Source: Candidatus Poribacteria bacterium
Lineage (GTDB): Bacteria; Poribacteria; WGA-4E; JAJDTR01
DNA: 64,000 nucleotides
Assembly (NCBI GenBank): GCA_028820655.1
Contig: JAPPIK010000024.1
Span: 124,001 to 188,000 of the forward strand
Reading direction: 5' to 3'
Every line of letters begins with the position of its first letter. Position 1 is the stretch's first letter. The notes beneath the pieces are model-generated. The model searched no databases, was not told the DNA's origin, and saw nothing but the letters and a program-made list of their open reading frames with translations. A program made the translations under genes and the position numbers. Below, in pieces: positions 35,805 through 43,740 of the stretch.

Positions 35805-36090
35805 TATTGTATTTCCTTACATTTCCAGTCAAGTATTGTGCTGACGTTAGCGGTATGGGCCGGTAACCGGTAAGGAACCAACAGTTTATCGGAAATCATC
35901 TTACCCGTTTTCCACTTTTTCTGTCAATGAAGATAAGATGCGATAACGCTTAAGTTCACTTATGAAGAAGGTCATTGAATGCTTCCGAGACCTAGCATAG
36001 GTCGAATATCGGGCGGGACGAAGCCTTGGGCAAGTTATACCATTTCTATATATTAGCAGTGCATTAATAGCGTCAATTAAGTCTGTCCAA

Positions 36091-36150
36091 AGCGGGGCAA
36101 GGGAATTTCTATCGCACTCGCTATTCACTCGTTTGATTCCCGCCTACGGG
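36091..36150 (+). repeat. Nested element inside a GCGGGGCA-class REP
   Basis: AGCGGGGCAAG, then GGAATTTCTATCGC through CACTCGTTTGATT, then CCCGCCTACGG. Compare the empty site at 9277. Confidence 0.87.
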
Positions 36151-36446
36151 GTTTGAAGGGAAACAGTTGTTATTATAGTAAATGAAAAGCACTATATGCA
36201 CTGTTTTTCAAGCGAAACAGAATTGTTACCCTCGGTGAGGGGCTGATTCAAAAACAGACAGGCTCTTTGCTATCAAGGGAGAGATTGATTTGCCTTCTCT
36301 CGCGATCCTTCAAACGAAAGTGAAGAGTATTCTGCTGTCGCAAGTGTTTGGTGGCTAGTGGTCAGTGGTCAGTAAAACGGTAAGTGTTTAGTCGTTAGTG
36401 ATTAGTGGACATTAAAATCCCTGTAGCCATAGGACGGAAAATGAAT

Positions 36447-36515
36447 GGGATCTCTATCAGGATTTACTATCCCACGGGATCTTCTATCGCACTCACTGTT
36501 CATTCGCTTGATCTC
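36447..36515 (+). repeat. Nested element copy with two head modules
   Basis: GGGATCTCTATCAGG, GATTTACTATCCC and CACGGGATCTTCTATCGC precede CATTCGCTTGATC; the flank TCGGCTGGGGC resembles the CCCCGCTGGGG palindrome. Confidence 0.65.
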
Positions 36516-36549
36516 GGCTGGGGCTATTGAGATTTGAGCAATCCGCAGG

Positions 36550-36574
36550 GCGCGATTCGGAGATCGCTCCTACA
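36550..36574 (+). repeat. REP-like palindrome, GTCGCGATT class
   Basis: GCGCGATTCGGAGATCGC then TCCTACA, one mismatch. Confidence 0.7.
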
Positions 36575-36671
36575 ATCAAGTGATAGCAAATATTCTTTGC
36601 GAGAGAACCATTAAGCGACGTAAGGACAGGATCTGGATTTACTGTAAGCAACCGAATCCGTCTGAAACGCA

Positions 36672-37628
36672 CTATTCAATCTTGTGCTTTAGCCAGCCCC
36701 ATGTAGCTTTGAACTTGCCGCCAGGTGAGACGGAAAACCCGCGAGGATCGTACAGGTGCGGACGGTCATCATAGCCGCGATGGTTTGTTAAGTTGGTTTG
36801 ATTGCCGCCGTCGGAATTCATAATGTAGATTTCACCGTTCCCGTCGCGCTCGGAGGTGAAGAGTATCTCTTTACCGTCAGGAGACCATTCGGAGGGCCAT
36901 TGATCCCCGGGAGTTTTCGTTATGTTGCGTGGATTGCCCCCATCGATATCCATAACGAAGACCTCCAGATCCCCGGTGCGATCGGACCAGAAAGCGATTT
37001 TTTTGCCGTCGGGAGAGCAGGTAGGCTCCCGGTCGATGGCGGGATGGTTTGTAATCCTGCGCGGATTGTCGCCATCGGGGTCCATAAGGTAGATTTCACC
37101 GTTTCCATCACGATCGGAGGTGAACGCGATGCTACCGTCGGGACACCAGGATGGCTGCTGGTTTTCTCCCTGCGCCGCATCCGTCAGTTGAACGCGGTTG
37201 TCGCCATCGGCATCCATAACGAAGATTTGGCGCCGTCCAACGTTGACCTCCATGACAATCTGTGTGCCGTCGGGTGACCACCCGACATCCAACTCCGCCT
37301 CCGCAGTATTCCCCAGACTGCGTTGATTCCTGCCATCGGGTTCCATCACGTAAACGTCCGCCTCCCAACCCTTGTGATCCCTGCCGCTGCAAAAGGCGAT
37401 GGTTGAGCCGTCGGGAGACCACCTTGGGGCAAAGTCGTCACCGGGATTTCTGGTTAGGTTTCGCGGATTGCTCCCGTCTTTGTTCATCATGTAGACTTCC
37501 CAGTTCCCATTCCGATCGGTCATGAAAATAATCTTTGCGTCTGTCGGCGGCTGCGCGTCTATGCATGGTACAGCGACGCTGAACAGTAGAGCGAAACTTA
37601 GTGTGATAGATACCGGAGTCTTCTTCAT
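36672..37628 (-). CDS. Exported TolB-like PD40 propeller, type A copy 1
   Basis: 318 residues from the ATG at 37628 with AAGGAG five to six bases upstream; the frame extends 28 codons higher without support. The signal peptide ends near IDAQ. Six blades with WSPDG or equivalents follow, e.g. RWSPDGSTIAFCSGRD, SWCPDGSIAFTSDRDGNG, TCSPDGKKIAFWSDRTGD and EWSPDGKEILFTSERDGNG. The C-terminus reads DPRGFSVSPGGKFKATWGWL, the shared tail. It is much more like the gene at 40418 than like its direct neighbours, so an A-type and a B-type were duplicated as blocks. Confidence 0.8.
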   Translation of the reverse strand: MKKTPVSITLSFALLFSVAVPCIDAQPPTDAKIIFMTDRNGNWEVYMMNKDGSNPRNLTRNPGDDFAPRWSPDGSTIAFCSGRDHKGWEADVYVMEPDGRNQRSLGNTAEAELDVGWSPDGTQIVMEVNVGRRQIFVMDADGDNRVQLTDAAQGENQQPSWCPDGSIAFTSDRDGNGEIYLMDPDGDNPRRITNHPAIDREPTCSPDGKKIAFWSDRTGDLEVFVMDIDGGNPRNITKTPGDQWPSEWSPDGKEILFTSERDGNGEIYIMNSDGGNQTNLTNHRGYDDRPHLYDPRGFSVSPGGKFKATWGWLKHKIE

Positions 37629-37854
37629 CGCAACTCTCCTTTTCAAGAGTTGGAAGCCCTGCGAAAGTCTTGAATAGCGAAGTGTTCGGCACGATTCGGG
37701 AGCGTAGTTCATGATCCTGCCTTCGTGCGAATCAGTGTGCGAATAGCTGGGATAATCGGGCTGTTTAGATTGCGTTCAAGAATAGGGGATCCTGTGTTGG
37801 CCTCGTTCAAAGTGAATCAAACGCCGCAAACCACCGAGTCTATCAAAAACAGCG

Positions 37855-38859
37855 CTACTCGATGTTCTGCTTAAGCCGTGCCCATGAAGTCTTGAGTTTG
37901 CCGGTAGGCGATACAGAAAGGCCGCGTGGATCGAACCAAGCGGGATTCTTGTCAGACTCGGCTTTTCTCGTTAGTCTGCGTTGGTTATTTCCATCGGTAT
38001 CCATAGCGTAGATTTCGAGGTTACCGTCCCGATTGGATTGGAAGGCGATACTTTTCCCGTCAGGAGACCAGGCGGGATTACTGTCAAGCGAGGGGTGGTT
38101 CGTTATGTTACGTTGATTCTTTCCATTGGCATCCATAACATAGATTTCCTCGCTATCATCCCGATAGGAGCTAAAGGTAATCTTGTTACCGCTGGGAGAC
38201 CAACTTGGATTCGTGTCAGTGAAGGCATGGTTCGTTATGTTGCGTTGATTGTTCCCGGAGCGATCCATAACGTAGACTTCGAGGTTACCGTCCCGCGCAG
38301 AGACAAAGGCGATTTCCCTACCGTCAGGAGACCAGGCCGGCGTAGTGTCAGCCGCGCGATGGTTCGTCAGTCTGCGTAGATTTTCCCCGTCGGCACCTAC
38401 CACATAGATTTCCCAGTTCCTATCCCGATTGGATTGGAAGGCGATACTTTTCCCGTTCGGAGACCAGGCGGGATAGTGGTCCAATGCGGGATTGTTTGTT
38501 ATGTTGCGTGGATTGCCATCCATGACCCCCAGTTCTCTGTCACCCTCGAGATCCACAAGGTAGATATCCACCAGCGCCGACCCACCGCCACCATCCCGAT
38601 TGGCGGTGAAGGCGAGTGTTTTCCCGTCAGGAGACCAGGCGGGAAATTGCTCGTTGCCGGGTGCTTGTTTCATCAGGGGGTGTTGATCATTTCCGTTCGT
38701 GTCCATTATGTAGATTTCGCTGAGACCGCCGAGACGTCGGGCGGACTCGAAGGCAATCCTTGTTTCCTCGGGCGCTTGCGCGTTTGTGAATGGCGCAATG
38801 CTACTCAACAGTATCACGCAACTTAACGAGATATGCGCAAGTTCCTGTTTGAATCCCAT
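37855..38859 (-). CDS. Exported TolB-like PD40 propeller, type B copy 1
   Basis: 334 residues from the ATG at 38859 behind GGGAGG. The signal peptide ends near TNAQA. Six blades include AWSPDGKTLAFTANRDGG, AWSPNGKSIAFQSNRDRN, AWSPDGREIAFVSARDGN, SWSPSGNKITFSSYRDDS and AWSPDGKSIAFQSNRDGN. The shared tail is FDPRGLSVSPTGKLKTSWAR. The next gene upstream (39211) is its closest relative; whole blades are nearly identical. A periplasmic or surface binding role is inferred from the fold only. Confidence 0.8.
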   Translation of the reverse strand: MGFKQELAHISLSCVILLSSIAPFTNAQAPEETRIAFESARRLGGLSEIYIMDTNGNDQHPLMKQAPGNEQFPAWSPDGKTLAFTANRDGGGGSALVDIYLVDLEGDRELGVMDGNPRNITNNPALDHYPAWSPNGKSIAFQSNRDRNWEIYVVGADGENLRRLTNHRAADTTPAWSPDGREIAFVSARDGNLEVYVMDRSGNNQRNITNHAFTDTNPSWSPSGNKITFSSYRDDSEEIYVMDANGKNQRNITNHPSLDSNPAWSPDGKSIAFQSNRDGNLEIYAMDTDGNNQRRLTRKAESDKNPAWFDPRGLSVSPTGKLKTSWARLKQNIE

Positions 38860-39210
38860 CGTATGCCTCCCTGAAGTTTTGGCAACTATAGTCAATTCAA
38901 CCAAGAATTATATATTTTGGACCAGACAGTTTGATCTGTAGAAACTGTAGTAACGCAGTTTGCCGTGTATCTTTTGTAGGAGCAAGTTTTACTCACGACA
39001 AGAGGTCGCGACCGGGAGGTCGCTCCTACAGGGAGTTGATTTGTCGCAACAACCTTCAATTTTCAAATCCGGTAACATACATTCAATATGTGTGTAAATA
39101 TGAATTCAAATGACTATATAAATTAGCCATAGTAGAGTTGTGTAGAGCTAGCGGAGGATTCGCTCCGTCAAGAAAGCGAGGACCAGTATGACCTTAAAGA
39201 CTTTCAAATC
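38860..39210. other. Intergenic region within the TolB-like array
   Basis: It holds an AAACTG...CAGTTT stem at 38942-38961 and an intact GTCGCGACC REP at 39004. The stretch 39123-39210 resembles 40345-40417, the 3' flank of the next paralogue. Confidence 0.6.
39004..39030 (+). repeat. REP-like palindrome, GTCGCGACC class
   Basis: GGTCGCGACCGGGAGGTCGC then TCCTACA, intact; same as 26701. Confidence 0.8.
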
Positions 39211-40206
39211 TTAATCGGTCTTCTTCTTGATCCAGCCCCACAATGTTTTGAGTTTGCCGGTAGATGGGGATACGGAAAGCCCGCGAGAATCAAACCAGGT
39301 AGGATTCTTGTCAAACTCGGCTTTTCTGGTTAGCCTGCGTTGATTGTCTCCATTCGAATCCATAACGTAGATTTCGAGGTTACCGTCCCGATTGGATTGG
39401 AAGGCGATAGTGCTGCCGCTTGGAGACCAGGATGGATTACTGTCGGCCGAGGGATGGTTCGTTATGTTCCGTTGATTCTTCCCATCGGCATCCATGACGT
39501 AGATTTCCTCGCTGTCATCCCGATAAGTGCTAAAGGTAATCTTTTTGCCGCTGGGGGACCAGCTTGGATTCGTGTCGGTGAAGGCATGGTTCGTTATGTT
39601 GCGCTGATTGTCCCCGGAGCGATCCATAACGTAGACTTCGAGATTACCATCCCGCGCGGAGACAAAGGCGATTTTCCTACCGTCAGGAGACCAATCTGGC
39701 GTATTGTCAGCCGCACGATGGTTGGTCAGTCTGCGCTTATTTGTCCCGTCGGCATCAATGACGTAGATTTCCCAGTTCTTATCCCGATTGGATTGGAAGG
39801 CGATTCTTTTACCGTTAGGCGACCAGGCTGCATATTGGTCCAAGCCGGGACTACTCGTCAGTTGGAATGGTTTGCCGGCTTCGGCGCCCAGCGGACGGTC
39901 ACTGTTAAGGGTCACAAGCCAGATTTCCTGATCGCCGGCCCGCTGTGAGGTGAATGCCATTTTTTTGCCGTCAGGCGACCAGGATGGATTTTGGTCGTTG
40001 TGAGGCGGGACGACGAATAGGGGGTGTTCATCCCTCCCATTGGCATCCATAATGAAGATTTCGGTGAGACCGCCATGTAAACGTCGGCCGGACTCGAAGG
40101 CGATCCTTGTTCCTTCGGGCGCTTTTGCGTTTGTAAATGGCGCAATGCCACTCAACAGTAACACGCAACTTAAGGAGATATACGTAGATCCCTCTTTAAA
40201 TCCCAT
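39211..40206 (-). CDS. Exported TolB-like PD40 propeller, type B copy 2
   Basis: 331 residues from the ATG at 40206 behind GGGAGG, with the same context as type B copy 1. The signal peptide ends near TNAKA. Blades: SWSPDGKKMAFTSQRAGD, AWSPNGKRIAFQSNRDKN, DWSPDGRKIAFVSARDGN, SWSPSGKKITFSTYRDDS and SWSPSGSTIAFQSNRDGN. The shared tail is FDSRGLSVSPSTGKLKTLWG followed by WIKKKTD. That last stretch and its 3' flank are closer to the type A gene at 40418 than to its B sister, which points to recombination at the 3' end. Confidence 0.8.
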   Translation of the reverse strand: MGFKEGSTYISLSCVLLLSGIAPFTNAKAPEGTRIAFESGRRLHGGLTEIFIMDANGRDEHPLFVVPPHNDQNPSWSPDGKKMAFTSQRAGDQEIWLVTLNSDRPLGAEAGKPFQLTSSPGLDQYAAWSPNGKRIAFQSNRDKNWEIYVIDADGTNKRRLTNHRAADNTPDWSPDGRKIAFVSARDGNLEVYVMDRSGDNQRNITNHAFTDTNPSWSPSGKKITFSTYRDDSEEIYVMDADGKNQRNITNHPSADSNPSWSPSGSTIAFQSNRDGNLEIYVMDSNGDNQRRLTRKAEFDKNPTWFDSRGLSVSPSTGKLKTLWGWIKKKTD

Positions 40207-40417
40207 CGTAAGCCTCCCTAACACTTTGCCAGCCATTTACCGCTTTATTTGCCGTGACTTCGCTAAATTAACTTGTAGCCCAAGATTCTATCTTGGTTTT
40301 TTCCGGTTGCTCGCGAAATCGCCAATTTAGAAAGTTGGACTACCAGTTGTGTAGAGTTTGCGCAGGTCACACCACCAAGAACACGAGGGCCACTATGATC
40401 TTAAAGAGTTTCAGATC

Positions 40418-41377
40418 CTATTCGGTTTTCTTCTTGATCCAGCCCCATGTTGCTTTGAACCGGCCATTAGGAGAAACAGCCGTTCCGGCACCTGGCTCAA
40501 ACAAGTCCGGACGGTCGTCATAGCCGGGATGGTTGGTTAGGTTGACTTGATTGCTGCCATCGGAATTCATGATGTAGATTTCACCGTTCCCATCCCGCTC
40601 GGAGGTGAAGAGTATCTCCGAACCGTCAGCAGACCAGTGCGAAGGCCAGTGATGACCGGGAGTTCTCGTTATGTTGCGTGCATCGCCGCCATCGATACCG
40701 GTAACGAAGACTTCCAGATCGCCAGCCCGATCGGACCAGAAAGCGATTTGTGTATTGTCCGGAGAACAGGTTGGTTCCCTGTCAGTTGCGGGATGGTTCG
40801 TTATTCTGGTCTGATTACCCCCATCAGCATCCATAAGGTAGACTTCACCGTTCCCATCCCGACCGGAGGTGAAGGCGATACGACCGTCAGGACAGAAGGA
40901 TGGCTGCTGGTTGTCTGCCATCGTCTCGTCCGTTAGTTGAAGGCGATTTTCACCATCGGAATCCATAACGAAGATTTGGCGCGGAGCAATATTCACTTCC
41001 ATGACGATCTGTTTGCCGTCAGGAGACCACCCTAAATCCTGTTCACCCTCCGGAGTGTTTGCCACACTACGTTGATTGCTACCGTCGGGGTCCATAAGGT
41101 AAACGTCCCCTTCCCAACCCATGTGATCTCTGCCGCTGACAAAAGCTATAGTTTTGCCATCAGGAGACCACCTTGGGGCAAAGTCGTCAGCGGGATTGTT
41201 GGTTAGGTTTTGTGGATTGCTCCCGTCCTTGTTCATAATGTAGACTTCAAAGTTCCCATCCCGATCGGTCATGAAGACAATCTTTGGTTCTGTCGGGGCT
41301 TGTGCGTTTATACCTAGCACGGCGACGCTGAACAGTAGCGCACAACTTATTGTGATAGCCGCAAGTTTCTTCTTCAT
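40418..41377 (-). CDS. Exported TolB-like PD40 propeller, type A copy 2
   Basis: 319 residues from the ATG at 41377 behind AAGGAG; it is the first gene of the tandem array. The signal peptide ends near INAQ. Blades include RWSPDGKTIAFVSGRD, GWSPDGKQIVMEVN, SFCPDGRIAFTSGRDGNG, TCSPDNTQIAFWSDRAGD and HWSADGSEILFTSERDGNG. The tail is GTAVSPNGRFKATWGWIKK. Blade-by-blade it matches the gene at 36672. The five genes have gaps of 170 to 870 bases, so they are probably not one tight operon. Confidence 0.8.
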   Translation of the reverse strand: MKKKLAAITISCALLFSVAVLGINAQAPTEPKIVFMTDRDGNFEVYIMNKDGSNPQNLTNNPADDFAPRWSPDGKTIAFVSGRDHMGWEGDVYLMDPDGSNQRSVANTPEGEQDLGWSPDGKQIVMEVNIAPRQIFVMDSDGENRLQLTDETMADNQQPSFCPDGRIAFTSGRDGNGEVYLMDADGGNQTRITNHPATDREPTCSPDNTQIAFWSDRAGDLEVFVTGIDGGDARNITRTPGHHWPSHWSADGSEILFTSERDGNGEIYIMNSDGSNQVNLTNHPGYDDRPDLFEPGAGTAVSPNGRFKATWGWIKKKTE

Positions 41378-41855
41378 GGTATAACTCCTTTTCAGGTGTT
41401 CGATTGTAGTTTTGGAAGTCCCGTTAAATCCGAGCATCGATATTGCCGGACTTCTGCACTAAAGAGATCAATACTACGGTGCGCAATATGGTGACTAGCT
41501 CCCACCGTCACATGAATAAACAGAAAATACCATGCATACGACGTTCTGTCAAGAAGTATCGGCTTTAGATGGGAATTGTGCGTGTGTGGCTGTTGCAGAG
41601 ACCTAAACTGCCAGTCTAGCGGGGTTCAGTTTCAAGGTGTATGGAAGGACAGAGTTGCCACGTACCAAAGCCAAGCATGGAATTAAGCGCGTGAGTAGTG
41701 AGAGCGGTAGAGTTTCCGAGTCGCTTATCAAACGTGTAATGGGCAGATGCTGCACGTACGGTTAAACAAGGGGAAAAACTTCACGACCATTTCACCACCT
41801 TCATCAGCCAAACCCAACGGTTAGCGCAATTTGCTTGAACCAAACTAAACTGGTT
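41378..41855. other. Non-coding stretch before the Rpn cassettes
   Basis: No gene. A sequence at about 41730-41775 has a weak likeness to group II intron domain V (see findings). Confidence 0.5.
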
Positions 41856-42092
41856 CTAGTTTTCCAATTCTATCTCATCTAGTACCTTTGCGGTTACCGC
41901 TTGCTCAAGGAGTGAATCAAGATGGGACAGACTCTATATCAAGGAAATTATGCCGGCAACTGATTCAGGAACGGTATGGAATCGGAGTTGCAGAACTTTG
42001 AGAACATCAGCCTGTTTCTCCTGAATTTTCCCTTGTTCAATTCCCTGTGCTTTGCCCTGTTCGATGAGATGCTCAGCCATCGTCGGTGCCAT
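41856..42092 (-). pseudogene. Orphan RpnS-like cassette with an in-frame stop
   Basis: From the ATG at 42092 (GAGGT upstream) the frame reads MAPTMAEHLIEQGKAQGIEQ, then GKIQEKQADVLKVLQLRF, and hits TAG at 41934-41936. Reading on in the same frame gives HLDSLLEQAVTAKVLDEIEL and a stop at 41856, which aligns with the end of the full Rpn protein. It is thus a third copy of the C-terminal region, more diverged than the next one, broken by one nonsense codon. The 52-residue product could still be made. Confidence 0.7.
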
Positions 42093-42189
42093 AAGTCTAC
42101 CTCTTCTCTAGCTGGGTCGCAGACGGTGTTGGACATAGATCGTGCCCCAAAGGCCTCCGCTAAGGCGGCGTGGTAACAATGGCAGCTTC
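42093..42189 (-). repeat. 97-bp spacer repeat between Rpn cassettes, copy 1
   Basis: Nearly identical to 42496-42592 and related to 61710-61806, all exactly 97 bases from stop to next ATG. It includes the hairpin-like GCCTCCGCTAAGGCGGC, so it may act as terminator or processing site, and the ribosome site of the following cassette. Confidence 0.75.
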
Positions 42190-42495
42190 CTAACCATCAA
42201 AATCCGTTGAGTCAATCTCATCAAGCGTGTTTGCGGTGAGCACTCTTTCCAAGAGCGCATCAAGGCAAGGGAGACTCCGTATTGAGTTAATCTCTTCGGC
42301 AAGGGAATCGGGAACAGCATCAAATCGATGTCGCAGTATTTTGAGAACATCAGCTTGTTTCGCCTTAATCTCACCATGCTCGATACCTTGCGCTTTACCT
42401 TGTTCAATGCCCTGGGCTTTCCCCTGTTCAATACCCTGTTGAATTCCCTGAGCTTTGCCCTGTTCGATGAGATGCTCAGCCATTGTCTGTACCAT
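42190..42495 (-). CDS. Stand-alone RpnS-like C-terminal cassette
   Basis: 101 residues, MVQTMAEHLIEQGKAQGIQQ at the start and LERVLTANTLDEIDSTDFDG at the end. It is almost the same as residues 276-368 of the full Rpn protein next to it, with one more AQGIEQGK-type repeat. It has its own ATG and a GAGGT Shine-Dalgarno at 42502-42506. RpnS proteins are short C-terminal products made from inside rpn genes that block the toxic nuclease; here the same segment exists as a separate gene. A role as extra antitoxin, or as a recombination donor for the gene's 3' end, is inferred. Confidence 0.75.
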   Translation of the reverse strand: MVQTMAEHLIEQGKAQGIQQGIEQGKAQGIEQGKAQGIEHGEIKAKQADVLKILRHRFDAVPDSLAEEINSIRSLPCLDALLERVLTANTLDEIDSTDFDG

Positions 42496-42592
42496 AAGTC
42501 TACCTCTTTTCTAGCTGGGTCGCAGACGGTGTTGGACATAGATCGTGCCCCAAAGGCCTCCGCAAAGGCGGCGTGGTAACGATGGCAGCTTC
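42496..42592 (-). repeat. 97-bp spacer repeat between Rpn cassettes, copy 2
   Basis: It joins the full Rpn gene to the stand-alone cassette and differs from copy 1 by only a few bases. GCCTCCGCAAAGGCGGC hairpin in the middle. Confidence 0.75.
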
Positions 42593-42874
42593 CTAACCAT
42601 CAAAATCCGTTGAGTCAATCTCATCAAGCGTGTTTGCGGTGAGCACTCTTTCCAAGAGCGCATCAAGGCAAGGGAGACTCCGTATTGAGTTAATCTCTTC
42701 GGCAAGGGAATCGGGAACAGCATCAAATCGATGTCGCAGTATTTTGAGAACATCAGCCTGTTTCGCCTTAATCTCACCTTGTTCAATGCCTTGGGCTTTC
42801 CCCTGTTCAATGCCCTGTTGAATTCCCTGAGCTTTGCCCTGTTCGATGAGATGCTCAGCCATTGTCTGTGCCAT
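42593..42874 (-). CDS. Nested in-frame RpnS-like product, locus 1
   Basis: 93 residues from the internal ATG at 42874, same frame as the full gene. The site upstream (GAGGAGGT with seven bases to the ATG) is far stronger than that of the full gene. It starts MAQTMAEHLIEQGKAQGIQQ. By analogy with RpnS, it should bind and inhibit the nuclease. Translation itself is not shown by sequence. Confidence 0.65.
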   Translation of the reverse strand: MAQTMAEHLIEQGKAQGIQQGIEQGKAQGIEQGEIKAKQADVLKILRHRFDAVPDSLAEEINSIRSLPCLDALLERVLTANTLDEIDSTDFDG

Positions 42875-43699
42875 GAGTTCTACCTCCTCTCTGTCTGATG
42901 CTTCTTGAACGTGCTGTCCAAGAAGATGGGCCAATTCCGGATGTTCTTCAGCCGGACGGCGATGCAGGATTAACAGCAGCAAATAGGAAATTGCCCGCCA
43001 CCTCTGCTGCGTACTCGCTTCATCGAGGGTGTTGATATGAGACAGTGCTTCAATCAATGCCTCGCTGAGAGCTTCCACAGTTCCATGCTCCTTCTGAAGC
43101 ACGGTCAATAACCACCCGAGTGGATGGTCGGTTTTGGTTAATTCCGATTCGTCTGTATCCTTTACGCCTAAAAACAGCGTGTCAAATTTGGGGACAAACC
43201 GAGAGAGTACATCGGGGACCTCCATTATCGCATCAAGGGTCAGCGGGGTAGTCCATTTCTGCTCGCCCGTGTAGAACACGATGGGCAAAATCGGACGGAA
43301 ACGCCACTGGCCTTTGGGAACAGATTGTGATTCCCACTCTCGCCGCTGGGAATCCCAAATCTGGGTCATGTAAAACAGTACTCGAAACCCCATTGTCGGG
43401 TCAACGGTAGATTGATGTTCGATGAGAATATAAATCAGTAGTTCATCAGTATCGGATTCGCTCTGAAACGGCACGCTGAATACAATATCAGATTCTTGCT
43501 CCCTCAGGTTATCGGGAACAAAACTTCTGTTGAGTTGTACGATCTGACTAAAATCGATTAAATTCACCAATTCGCCTTCGACAATCTCAATCAATCCACG
43601 GACGTTCTCTCTATCTTGAAATAGCCATCGGGCGCTGCGGTCGGAAAATTGTTCAATCCGAGCGTCAAAAAGATTGCGAATCTCTGATTCTTTTGACAT
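42593..43699 (-). CDS. Rpn-family PD-(D/E)XK nuclease, full length, locus 1
   Basis: 368 residues. The N-terminal part (about 1-260) is the Rpn/transposase_31 nuclease domain: D71 (ESDIVF) and E94-x-Q96 (YILIEHQSTVD) fit the D...E-x-Q core of PD-(D/E)XK enzymes, followed by WRFRPILPIVFYTGEQKW. The C-terminal part (276-368) has repeats of AQGIEQGK type and a small helical domain ending FDG. Rpn proteins are DNA nucleases linked to phage defence and kept in check by a C-terminal product made from an internal start. Such a start, with GAGGAGGT, is seen at 42874. No clear Shine-Dalgarno precedes the first ATG. Confidence 0.85.
   Translation of the reverse strand: MSKESEIRNLFDARIEQFSDRSARWLFQDRENVRGLIEIVEGELVNLIDFSQIVQLNRSFVPDNLREQESDIVFSVPFQSESDTDELLIYILIEHQSTVDPTMGFRVLFYMTQIWDSQRREWESQSVPKGQWRFRPILPIVFYTGEQKWTTPLTLDAIMEVPDVLSRFVPKFDTLFLGVKDTDESELTKTDHPLGWLLTVLQKEHGTVEALSEALIEALSHINTLDEASTQQRWRAISYLLLLILHRRPAEEHPELAHLLGQHVQEASDREEVELMAQTMAEHLIEQGKAQGIQQGIEQGKAQGIEQGEIKAKQADVLKILRHRFDAVPDSLAEEINSIRSLPCLDALLERVLTANTLDEIDSTDFDG
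42882..42889 (-). promoter_or_regulatory. Internal Shine-Dalgarno in the Rpn gene, locus 1
   Basis: GAGGAGGT on the minus strand, seven bases before the internal ATG at 42874. It encodes Glu-Val within the long frame, so it could be kept either for protein or for initiation. Confidence 0.65.
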
Positions 43700-43740
43700 A
43701 GTCCATTAGATTTGCAAAGGGATGTCGATTAGCCGTCATT

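Larger units (their letters stand above)
35805..36671. other. Repeat-bearing intergenic region, 0.87 kb
   Basis: Two nested elements and a GTCGCGATT-class REP. A 75-residue minus frame at 35901-36128 runs into the repeat and is not credible. Confidence 0.65.

Noticed and set aside
35901-36128. 75-codon minus frame
   Set aside because: It starts in a REP composite and contains the translated repeat; no ribosome site.
36798-40936. Long plus-strand frames opposite the TolB-like genes with IHNVDF-type repeats
   Set aside because: They are antisense images of the PD40 repeats; the propeller frames have signal peptides and ribosome sites.
42108-42810. Out-of-frame minus frames over the Rpn cassettes (143 and 99 codons)
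   Set aside because: They cross the 97-bp spacers in the wrong frame; the +0 frame shows the conserved cassette.
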